Origin: Candidatus Aminicenantota bacterium
GTDB taxonomy: Bacteria; Acidobacteriota; Aminicenantia; Aminicenantales; Aminicenantaceae
Direction of reading: 5' to 3'
NCBI GenBank assembly: GCA_030617525.1
Contig: JAUWVG010000135.1
Span: 1 to 6,517 of the forward strand
DNA length: 6,517 nt
Below the pieces are notes generated by a model. That model was given only the letters and a program-made list of their open reading frames with translations. It made no database searches and was not told the origin of the DNA. The translations under genes were made by a program, and so were the position numbers. The stretch's first letter is position 1, and every line of letters begins with the position of its first letter. Positions 1 through 5,619 of the stretch are shown piece by piece.

Positions 1-781
1 CAATCGACAATAAAAAAAATACCGCAGAGAGAAGAACTATAGTTCCGGAAGCAGGGAAATCAAGATAAAATGCAAAGACAAGCCCAATGATAACAGAAAG
101 CACTGCAACCACAGAAGCCAAAATCATGGCCTTTTTAAAACTGGACGCAAGCTGAAGACCAGCCGCCGAGGGAATGACCAGGAGAGCAGAAACAAGCAGC
201 AGCCCCACAACTTTCATTCCCAGCACAACTGTCACAGCAGCTAGAATTGTCAAGATAGTATCCAACCTTTTAACCTTCATCCCTGCAGCCCTGGCTGACT
301 CACGGTCAAACGTCAAAAACATAAATCGGCGGTAAAAGAGGATGATGATAATCAATACACTTCCGGCCAGAGCAACAGATAGCCAGACTTCAGTTGAGTC
401 GATGGCCAAGATATCGCCGAAAAGATAGCCAAAAAGATCAACATTAAACTTGTTAGAGAATGAAACTATGAGAATTCCTGCGGCAAATCCGATAGAGCTT
501 ATGATTGCGATGGCGGTATCACCATAAACTCCGGCTTTTTCCTTAAGGTTCATGATAGCCACAGCGGCTATAATACCTACAGCTAAAGCTGCCAATAGAG
601 GCAGCACATTTAAAAGAAGACCCAGAGCAACGCCTGCGAACATAATGTGGGCCAAACCATGCCCAATCATGGCATCTCTTCTCAAAATAAGAAAAACTCC
701 AAGCAAAGCACAGGCAAGCGCAACAAACACTCCCGCTAAAAGTGCCCTCTGGAAAAACCCATATGTCAATAGAGCATTCAT
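1..781 (-). CDS. znuB: Metal ABC transporter permease, ZnuB family (3' end off window)
   Basis: Inner-membrane permease of a zinc/manganese-type (ABC-3 family) importer; it should work as a dimer with the ATPase encoded just upstream. The frame runs from an ATG at 781 to the left edge without a stop. The 260 visible residues are close to the usual family length of about 260-290, so only a short C-terminus is missing. Family features are visible: an N-terminal RRDAMIGHGLAH segment (residues 34-45), a cytoplasmic FDRESARAAGM segment (158-168) and a GLLLVSALLVIPSAAG helix (193-208). Hydrophobic stretches lie near 12-33, 45-75, 90-108, 132-150, 175-205, 218-240 and 245-260. An in-frame TAG lies three codons upstream, which makes this ATG the first possible start. 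There is no good Shine-Dalgarno sequence, and the znuC stop is only 9 nt away, so translation is probably coupled to znuC. Zinc versus manganese cannot be decided from the permease. Confidence 0.93.
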   Translation of the reverse strand, partial: MNALLTYGFFQRALLAGVFVALACALLGVFLILRRDAMIGHGLAHIMFAGVALGLLLNVLPLLAALAVGIIAAVAIMNLKEKAGVYGDTAIAIISSIGFAAGILIVSFSNKFNVDLFGYLFGDILAIDSTEVWLSVALAGSVLIIIILFYRRFMFLTFDRESARAAGMKVKRLDTILTILAAVTVVLGMKVVGLLLVSALLVIPSAAGLQLASSFKKAMILASVVAVLSVIIGLVFAFYLDFPASGTIVLLSAVFFLLSI

Positions 782-790
782 TGTTTTCTA

Positions 791-1558
791 TCAATGCTGA
801 TGAGAGACCACATGATGCCCCCCTGACAGCATCTCTTTAAACGCCGCTGACCGGCAAAATTCAGAATGAGTGCCATGGTAAACAAGGCTCTGGTTCAAAC
901 ATGCCACCTGAGATACATGCTTATTGATAATGCCGATTTCATGCGTGACAAGAACAATCGTCATTCCTTCCTTTTTATTAAGATCATCCAACATCTCATA
1001 AAAATGATCATGTGTTCGTGTATCGACTCCAGTTGTCGGTTCATCCAAGAACAAAATCTCTGGCTGATTCACAATAGCTCTGGCAATGAAAACACGCTGC
1101 TGCTGACCGCCCGAAAGCTTACCGATCCGCCAATCCTTTAAATCCTCCAGCCCAACCAACGAAAGTGCTTTCTCCAGTTGAATGGATTCACTTTTTTTTG
1201 AAGGCTTTGGATCCTTTTTTCCAGATAAAAGGCCCATGGCTACAACTTCTTCAACCGAAACTGGAAAAAGAGGATCGATATGGGTAGCTTTTTGTGGAAC
1301 ATAACCAATTTTGTACCAGCTTCTAAATTCATTGATTGTGCTGCCAAAAACCCGGATAACGCCCTGAGCAGGCTTGAGTAATCCAAGAATAACTTTGAGA
1401 AGAGTAGTCTTGCCAGATCCGTTTGGACCGATGAGTGCAAGAAAATCCCCTGTATGGATTAAGAAGGACACACGGTTCAAAACAGTTGTGTATCCATAAT
1501 TAAAGGACACATCATCGATGTCTATTAAAATCTTGGATTTATCTGCTAACGAGACCAA
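791..1558 (-). CDS. znuC: Metal ABC transporter ATP-binding protein, ZnuC family (TTG start)
   Basis: Cytoplasmic ATPase that powers the importer. At 255 residues it has every ABC ATPase motif: Walker A GPNGSGKTT (44-52), Q-loop VPQ (Gln89), signature LSGGQQQR (148-155), Walker B ILFLDEPT (168-175) with catalytic Glu173, and the switch His206 in THE. The Q-loop context GYVPQ followed by FPVSVEEVV is typical of the Zn/Mn-transporter subfamily. The start is TTG, inside the 3' end of znuA (20-nt overlap). It has GGAG 10 nt upstream, the spacing also seen for znuA and pepD, and no in-frame ATG precedes the conserved domain. The C-terminus is His-rich (GGHHVVSHQH, 246-255). Lying between the binding-protein and permease genes, it is clearly part of that transporter. 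The gene symbol assumes zinc; a manganese system is the alternative. Confidence 0.95.
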   Translation of the reverse strand: MVSLADKSKILIDIDDVSFNYGYTTVLNRVSFLIHTGDFLALIGPNGSGKTTLLKVILGLLKPAQGVIRVFGSTINEFRSWYKIGYVPQKATHIDPLFPVSVEEVVAMGLLSGKKDPKPSKKSESIQLEKALSLVGLEDLKDWRIGKLSGGQQQRVFIARAIVNQPEILFLDEPTTGVDTRTHDHFYEMLDDLNKKEGMTIVLVTHEIGIINKHVSQVACLNQSLVYHGTHSEFCRSAAFKEMLSGGHHVVSHQH

Positions 1559-2474
1559 TTTTTAAATTCTCCAAATTTTTTTCCATTATATCAAAAAAAC
1601 TCACTCCTGACTTAAGTTCTTCTCTACTTACGTTTGCTCCAGGATTGAGAGCCAACGTTTGGCATCCCACTTCATCCGCAATCATTCGGGCAATGTCATT
1701 ACTGAGCATGAATTCAAAATAGATTGCTTTGACTCCCTGTTCTTTCGCTATCCGTATAATTTCGACAAGTTTCCTTGGTGACGGCATAGAGTCAGGACTC
1801 AAACCGTAGACAGCAACTTGGTTTAAATCATATTTCTTAGCGATATACCCAAAAGCCGAATGCCCCCCCAAAATGAATGTTCGGAGAGAACATTTGCTTA
1901 GTTCCTCTTTGTACAAATTGTCTAAATTTTTCAATCTCAAATTGAAAATTCTGGCATTGCTAGTGTACAAATCCACCGATGAGGGATCAATCTGAGTGAG
2001 AATCGAACTTATCTGCTCAATAATCTGCATATCATAGTCAAAATCCAACCAAATATGAGGATCTCCGGCTTCATGATCATGGGAGTGATTTTCCATAATG
2101 TGTTCATCTTCATCCCACTTGAATCCCAAACTTGTTTCCAAAATGTGAAGCTTGGAATTTTTCACGCTTTTTAAAATATCCTCCAGCCATGGTTCCAAAA
2201 CCGATCCTACCACAACAAAAAGATCCGCCTGAGCAATTTTTATGATGTCACTCGGCTTGGGCTTCCATGTATGGACCTCTGCTCCAGGAGGAATAAGGAT
2301 ATCTACCTCTCCTCTCTCACCACAGACAGCCTGTGCAAATTCATAGAGAGGGAATATACTGGTCAGAATATTAATTTTCTCTTGCGATTGTGCACAAAGA
2401 ACAATCGAGCTCAAAAGGCAGAGAAGAAAGACTGCTAACAATTTCCCTGTGAATCTTTTGCTGATCCTATTCAT
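1539..2474 (-). CDS. znuA: Zinc/manganese ABC transporter substrate-binding protein, ZnuA family
   Basis: Extracytoplasmic metal-binding protein (cluster A-I, ZnuA/TroA fold) that delivers divalent metal, probably zinc, to the permease. It has 311 residues. An N-terminal signal sequence has basic residues (3-11) and a hydrophobic core (12-27), with likely cleavage after about residue 28-30. Cys27 is preceded by Ile-Val-Leu, a poor lipobox, so lipoprotein processing is unlikely though not excluded. Likely metal ligands are His68 (GAEVHTWKPKPSD), His140 (DPHIWLD) and His205 (GGHSAFGY). A His/Asp/Glu-rich loop just before His140 (about 121-139, with EHIMENHSHDHE) is typical of zinc-type members. 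The usual fourth-ligand region near 276-286 reads LNPGANVSREE, without an obvious Asp/Glu/His at the expected place. The ATG overlaps the galK stop as ATGA, with AAGGAG 10 nt upstream inside galK. Confidence 0.93.
   Translation of the reverse strand: MNRISKRFTGKLLAVFLLCLLSSIVLCAQSQEKINILTSIFPLYEFAQAVCGERGEVDILIPPGAEVHTWKPKPSDIIKIAQADLFVVVGSVLEPWLEDILKSVKNSKLHILETSLGFKWDEDEHIMENHSHDHEAGDPHIWLDFDYDMQIIEQISSILTQIDPSSVDLYTSNARIFNLRLKNLDNLYKEELSKCSLRTFILGGHSAFGYIAKKYDLNQVAVYGLSPDSMPSPRKLVEIIRIAKEQGVKAIYFEFMLSNDIARMIADEVGCQTLALNPGANVSREELKSGVSFFDIMEKNLENLKIGLVSR
1556..1572 (-). promoter_or_regulatory. Ribosome binding site deciding the TTG start of znuC
   Basis: On the minus strand GGAG (plus 1569-1572) lies 10 nt before a TTG (1558-1556) within the last codons of znuA. 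The znuA and pepD sites show the same 10-nt spacing, and this frame has no ATG before the Walker A region. I therefore take TTG as the start. Confidence 0.6.
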
Positions 2475-3637
2475 TGAATATTTGCTCCTTCACCAATCGC
2501 CACCTCAAAGAAAACAGGTGACGTGAACTGACGATCCTCTGATTCTTTTTTCATTCTATTAATAAAGGCTTCTGTCTGAGTTTCTTCAACTAAAGCAATC
2601 CCGGACCCGCCAAATCCCGCTCCGGTCATACGGGCACCCAGACAGCCTTCAAACTGCTTCCCCACTTCATAAAGAAGATCCAATTCCGGGCAGGAAACTT
2701 CATAGTCATAACGAAGACTCTGGTGTGATTGGAAAAGAAGCTCCCCCAATTTTTGGAAATCTCCTTTTTTAAGAACACGGACGGCATCCATGACCCTCTG
2801 ATTTTCCGTAGTCACATGACGGGCTCTTCTGAATAGAATGTCTCCCATTTCGTCTTTTTTATCCTCAAGCATACCGTCTCTTACATCCTTAAAGCTTCTA
2901 ACACCCGATGTTTTTAGACTTTTTAATGCGGCAGCGGATTCAAGCCGTCTTTTGTTATAGTCAGAAGCTGAAAGTTCGCGGCGGATCCGGCTGTCATACA
3001 CGACGATATTTAGGCCGTGTTCTTCAAGCGGAAGAGGCACATGCTCATAGAATAATGTCTCACAATCCAAAAAGAGGGCCGTGTTTTTTCTTCCGAAAAC
3101 AGAAATAAACTGGTCCATCAATCCGCAGCTTACACCCACAAAATCATTCTCTGCTTTCTGAGATAACCGGGCCAACTGTTCTCTCGATAGGGATAGATGA
3201 AAGAGTTTATTGAGAGCATTTATAACACTGACTTCCAGGGCAGCGGAAGAACTAAGCCCTGACTCTAAAGGAATATCACCACTAATAAATGCGTCCAAAC
3301 CTCCGAGAGAGTATCCCTCTTTTTCAAGTACCCAGAATATGCCTTTCACATAATTCACCCATTTTATTGTCAAAGAAACCTGAAGGTCATGTATAACAAA
3401 ATTTTCACTTTCTTGGAAAAATTCCGCCCACACGGAAACTAGGTTATTTTTTGTCCGTTTGGCCAGAAATTGGATGTTTCTATCTATAGCAGCAGGAAGA
3501 ACAAAGCCCAAATTGTAATCTGTGTGCTCTCCGATAATATTAATACGTCCTGGCGCCAAAGAAATAACATCTGGTTTTTTGTTATAGATCTCAAGAAACC
3601 GCTTGCGTGCATTTAGGATTGAGTTCTTCTTCATCAT
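2471..3637 (-). CDS. galK: Galactokinase (GHMP kinase family)
   Basis: Phosphorylates alpha-D-galactose to galactose 1-phosphate with ATP, the first committed step of the Leloir pathway, in the cytoplasm. It has 388 residues, close to the usual bacterial length. The galactokinase signature PGRINIIGEHTDYN is at 29-42, the GHMP ATP-binding motif PLESGLSSSAALE at 123-135, the probable catalytic Asp175 in CGLMDQF, a DSRIRREL segment at 215-222, and the C-terminal GHMP motif RMTGAGFGGSG at 336-346. The signature makes galactokinase much more likely than another GHMP kinase. Two adjacent ATGs begin the frame (3637 and 3634); only a weak GGA precedes them, at 5 or 8 nt, so either may be used. No galT, galE or galactose transporter gene is in the window. 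Instead the gene runs by a 4-nt overlap into the metal-importer genes and is probably the first gene of that operon. Confidence 0.95.
   Translation of the reverse strand: MMKKNSILNARKRFLEIYNKKPDVISLAPGRINIIGEHTDYNLGFVLPAAIDRNIQFLAKRTKNNLVSVWAEFFQESENFVIHDLQVSLTIKWVNYVKGIFWVLEKEGYSLGGLDAFISGDIPLESGLSSSAALEVSVINALNKLFHLSLSREQLARLSQKAENDFVGVSCGLMDQFISVFGRKNTALFLDCETLFYEHVPLPLEEHGLNIVVYDSRIRRELSASDYNKRRLESAAALKSLKTSGVRSFKDVRDGMLEDKKDEMGDILFRRARHVTTENQRVMDAVRVLKKGDFQKLGELLFQSHQSLRYDYEVSCPELDLLYEVGKQFEGCLGARMTGAGFGGSGIALVEETQTEAFINRMKKESEDRQFTSPVFFEVAIGEGANIQ
2472..2490 (-). promoter_or_regulatory. Ribosome binding site of znuA inside the galK 3' end
   Basis: AAGGAG (plus 2485-2490, read on the minus strand) lies 10 nt before the znuA ATG (2474-2472). 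The site is encoded by the last codons of galK, and the start shares ATGA with the galK stop. This is a classic arrangement for translational coupling or re-initiation. Confidence 0.75.
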
Positions 3638-3678
3638 AAGTATCCAAATTTTAAACTAAGACCATCTAACCTGAACTA

Positions 3679-3706
3679 TTCATAAAAAATGTTGATGTTT
3701 TTTCAA
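3679..3706 (-). promoter_or_regulatory. Candidate sigma-70-type promoter for galK-znuACB
   Basis: Read on the minus strand, TTGAAA (plus 3706-3701, five of six to consensus) is followed after 16 nt by TATGAA (3684-3679, four of six). This leaves a leader of about 35 nt before the galK ATG. A short inverted repeat GTTGA-7 nt-TCAAC (plus 3691-3707) overlaps the -35 and spacer and could be an operator, but five-base arms are easily found by chance. I saw no recognisable Zur or Fur box here. Confidence 0.35.
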
Positions 3707-3807
3707 CTCAAGTAATATCATAGTTTTATTTTGGTTTTCATGCAAATCACTCTGAATATTCCTTCTTCCATGTTCCTTCTCTTCATAATCAATATTTTTT
3801 ACCTCAG

Positions 3808-3900
3808 GAGGCGAGCCAATTTTACCGCATCTGCTTTGTTGCGGCGGATTTGCGGTGAAGTACCACAGCTTCATCCGCCGCGCCTCGCATCTACAGCAAC
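3808..3900. repeat. GC-rich nested inverted repeats in the galK/pepD divergent spacer
   Basis: A GC-rich island inside an otherwise AT-rich intergenic region. The main stem is a perfect 9-bp pair, GCGGCGGAT (3841-3849) with ATCCGCCGC (3873-3881), with an inner GAAG/CTTC pair (3857-3860 with 3869-3872). Further pairs overlap it: ACCGCA/TGCGGT (3824-3829 with 3851-3856), GAGGCG/CGCCTC (3808-3813 with 3881-3886) and GTTGC/GCAAC (3838-3842 with 3896-3900). GCATCT is also directly repeated (3827 and 3887). The short open frames crossing it look like chance. It could be a REP-like dispersed element, decayed mobile DNA or a structured leader. No T-run follows the stem, so it does not look like a simple terminator. 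Confidence 0.6.
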
Positions 3901-3939
3901 CTTGACTCGTGAGTAATCCAGGTTAAAAGGCAATTTTCC

Positions 3940-3968
3940 TTGCATAGGTAAGGCTTTTATGTCATTAT
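3940..3968 (+). promoter_or_regulatory. Weak candidate promoter for pepD
   Basis: TTGCAT (3940-3945) and CATTAT (3963-3968), 17 nt apart, are the best-placed pair that leaves room for the ribosome binding site. The matches are only three and four of six. A better -10-like CATAAT (3985-3990) would start transcription inside the Shine-Dalgarno sequence, so I prefer the upstream pair, with low confidence. Confidence 0.2.
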
Positions 3969-3994
3969 TTTTTTTCAAAAAGCCCATAATTAAA

Positions 3995-4013
3995 GAGGAG
4001 TCAAAATAAAATG
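3995..4013 (+). promoter_or_regulatory. Ribosome binding site of pepD
   Basis: GAGGAG (3995-4000) lies 10 nt before the ATG at 4011, the same spacing as for znuA and znuC, and supports this start. Confidence 0.75.
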
Positions 4014-5465
4014 TCAGGTTTATTTGAAGACCTTAAACCATCCGGAATTTGGAAACATTTCGAACAAATATTAAAAATCCCTCACTGTTCAGAAAATGAA
4101 ACAAGTTTGGGAGACTATGTCATCCGTGTTGCTGAACTGAATAACTTGAAGTGGAAAAGAGATGATACCGGCAACGTGGTTGTTGCCAAAGATGCGACCC
4201 CCGGATATGAAAATTCTGTAGGAGTTATACTCCAAGGCCATCTAGATATGGTCTGCGAGAAAAACTCTGATATAGATTTTGACTTCACCCGGGATCCCAT
4301 CCAAGCCGAGGTTAGAAAAGATTGGGTTCAGGCCAAAGGGACAACACTGGGATCCGATAATGGGATTGGTCTGAGCGCCGCCCTCGCCATCATGGAAGAC
4401 AAAGAACTCCAGCATCCAGCCATGGAGTTCCTTTTTACGGTAGAAGAAGAGACAGGCTTGATTGGGGCTGCTCAGATTCAACCGGGTTTTCTCTCTGGAA
4501 AGAGACTCCTCAATCTCGACAGCGAAGAAGAAGGAGAATTTACAATAGGATGTGCAGGCGGGGCCGATTCTGAAATATCCCTACCTTTGCAAAGAACGCA
4601 AATCCAAAATGGAAGTTTGTGCAGAATCAAACTCTTTGGATTAAGAGGAGGACACTCTGGAATTGATATTAATCAGGGACGGGGAAATGCCATCAAGCTT
4701 TTGGCGAGAATGCTTTGGCAAGCAAATATGGCTTTGCCCTTCAATCTAATTTCCTTCGAAGGAGGAAATCTGAGGAATGCTATACCCCGTGAGGCGTGGG
4801 CCGATCTCTGTGTTGATCCCGAGCAATACGAAGCTCTCTCGGCTCTCTTCAAAGAGGCATATGACAAGATTTATTTTGAGGTTAAGGCCATCGAAGACGG
4901 AGCCAAATTTTCCTTCGAAAAACTCGATGAAGACAAACCGGAACCTCTCCATCCTGCGTCACAAAAAGCATTGATCTCACTTCTTTTATCTATTCCTCAC
5001 GGCGTGATCGCCATGCATCCAGAAATAAAGGATCTCGTTGAGACATCCTCAAATTTGGCTGCCTGTTCTACCGGTGAAACGAATGCGGAGATCATCTGCA
5101 GCAGCCGGAGCTCTACTGCCTCAGCTATCGAGGCAACTCGGGGGGCAATCGCGGCTGCTTGTAGTCTGGCAGGAGCTCAAATCACCCAACCGGAGGGTTA
5201 TCCCGGTTGGACGCCCAATCTTCAATCCTCTCTGCTTCAAATCATGAAAGATGTGTTTACAAATAAATTTCATAAAGAGCCAAAAATCGGGGCCATCCAC
5301 GCAGGGCTGGAATGTGGGATTATTGGGGAGAAATTTCCAGGAATGGACATGATTTCTTTCGGACCAACGATTGAACACCCCCATTCTCCTGAAGAAAGAG
5401 TGCACCTTGGTTCGACCGAACTGTTTTGGGAATTTTTGATAACAGTACTAGCAGAACTCAAATAG
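4011..5465 (+). CDS. pepD: Aminoacyl-histidine dipeptidase (PepD, peptidase family M20C)
   Basis: Cytosolic di-zinc dipeptidase (Xaa-His dipeptidase, carnosinase-like) that hydrolyses dipeptides with an unblocked N-terminus and salvages amino acids. It has 484 residues against 485 for E. coli PepD. All expected active-site residues are present with a constant offset from the characterised enzymes: metal ligand His77 and Asp79 in GHLDMV, bridging Asp116 in GSDNGIG, catalytic Glu146 and ligand Glu147 in VEEETG, Asp170 in LNLDSEEEGE, and His458 in EHPHSPEE. The lid domain between the two halves of the catalytic domain starts near 205 and includes GLRGGHSGIDI (210-220). There is no signal peptide. 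The gene stands alone, divergent from galK and convergent with the ImmA-like gene, with a good Shine-Dalgarno sequence. The family is certain; the true substrate range is not. Confidence 0.96.
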   Translation: MSGLFEDLKPSGIWKHFEQILKIPHCSENETSLGDYVIRVAELNNLKWKRDDTGNVVVAKDATPGYENSVGVILQGHLDMVCEKNSDIDFDFTRDPIQAEVRKDWVQAKGTTLGSDNGIGLSAALAIMEDKELQHPAMEFLFTVEEETGLIGAAQIQPGFLSGKRLLNLDSEEEGEFTIGCAGGADSEISLPLQRTQIQNGSLCRIKLFGLRGGHSGIDINQGRGNAIKLLARMLWQANMALPFNLISFEGGNLRNAIPREAWADLCVDPEQYEALSALFKEAYDKIYFEVKAIEDGAKFSFEKLDEDKPEPLHPASQKALISLLLSIPHGVIAMHPEIKDLVETSSNLAACSTGETNAEIICSSRSSTASAIEATRGAIAAACSLAGAQITQPEGYPGWTPNLQSSLLQIMKDVFTNKFHKEPKIGAIHAGLECGIIGEKFPGMDMISFGPTIEHPHSPEERVHLGSTELFWEFLITVLAELK

Positions 5466-5501
5466 ATGGGTTGATGCAAAGGATTCGATGGTTCTGGACA
5501 T

Positions 5502-5562
5502 CTTAATCCATAATCCTTTAATCCCTATGCATGGATTAAGGATTTAAGGATTAAGGATTAAG
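5502..5562. repeat. Heptamer GGATTAA/TTAATCC palindrome between convergent genes
   Basis: The right arm (5533-5562) is four tandem GGATTAA-type units, the second with one extra T (5540-5547). The left arm (5502-5524) has the same unit in reverse orientation (TTAATCC at 5503, ATAATCC at 5510, TTAATCC at 5518). The arms pair at 19 of 23 positions around an 8-nt loop, CTATGCAT, giving a long but AT-rich hairpin. It sits just past the pepD stop and before the end of the convergent gene, so it may act as a two-way transcription barrier. No T-run follows on either side, so a standard intrinsic terminator is not shown. Confidence 0.7.
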
Positions 5563-5588
5563 CAAGAAATCTTACATAATCCATACCC

Positions 5589-5619
5589 CTTAATCCATAA
5601 TCCTTAATCTCTTGAATCC
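5589..5619. repeat. Second copy of the heptamer array
   Basis: CTTAATCCATAATCCTT (5589-5605) is a perfect 17-nt direct repeat of 5502-5518. It is followed by degenerate units (TTAATCT, TTGAATCC) up to the stop of the minus-strand gene. It could pair with the GGATTAA run at 5533-5562 as an alternative to the nearer left arm. Confidence 0.65.

Larger units (their letters stand above)
3638..4010. other. Divergent intergenic region, 373 bp
   Basis: The spacer between divergently transcribed galK (minus) and pepD (plus). The galK side is AT-rich and carries the probable galK promoter. The middle holds the GC-rich inverted repeats, and the right side carries the pepD leader with its ribosome binding site. 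I saw no convincing small coding gene: the open frames of about 60 codons here lack a Shine-Dalgarno sequence and resemble no family I recognise. I saw no tRNA. Confidence 0.7.

Noticed and set aside
543..800. Two open frames of 82-83 codons overlapping the permease gene
   Set aside because: They are shadows of the clearly conserved ZnuB-family frame.
2380..2474. Lipoprotein signal on ZnuA (Cys27)
   Set aside because: The residues before Cys are Ile-Val-Leu. Leu just before Cys is a poor lipobox, and ordinary signal peptidase cleavage after about residue 28-30 fits as well or better.
3638..3740. Zur or Fur operator upstream of galK
   Set aside because: No recognisable 7-1-7 or similar palindrome was found; only a five-base inverted repeat near the -35, which is not specific.
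3680..3916. Two short overlapping open frames in the intergenic region (61-64 codons)
   Set aside because: They cross the inverted repeats on opposite strands, lack a Shine-Dalgarno sequence and have composition dictated by the repeat.
3808..3930. Integron attC recombination site
   Set aside because: The region is palindromic and of suitable size, but I could not place paired RYYYAAC and GTTRRRY boxes at its ends, and there is no integrase or cassette array.
5502..5619. CRISPR array
   Set aside because: The repeats are 7-nt units, mostly without spacers and in both orientations, with no cas genes.
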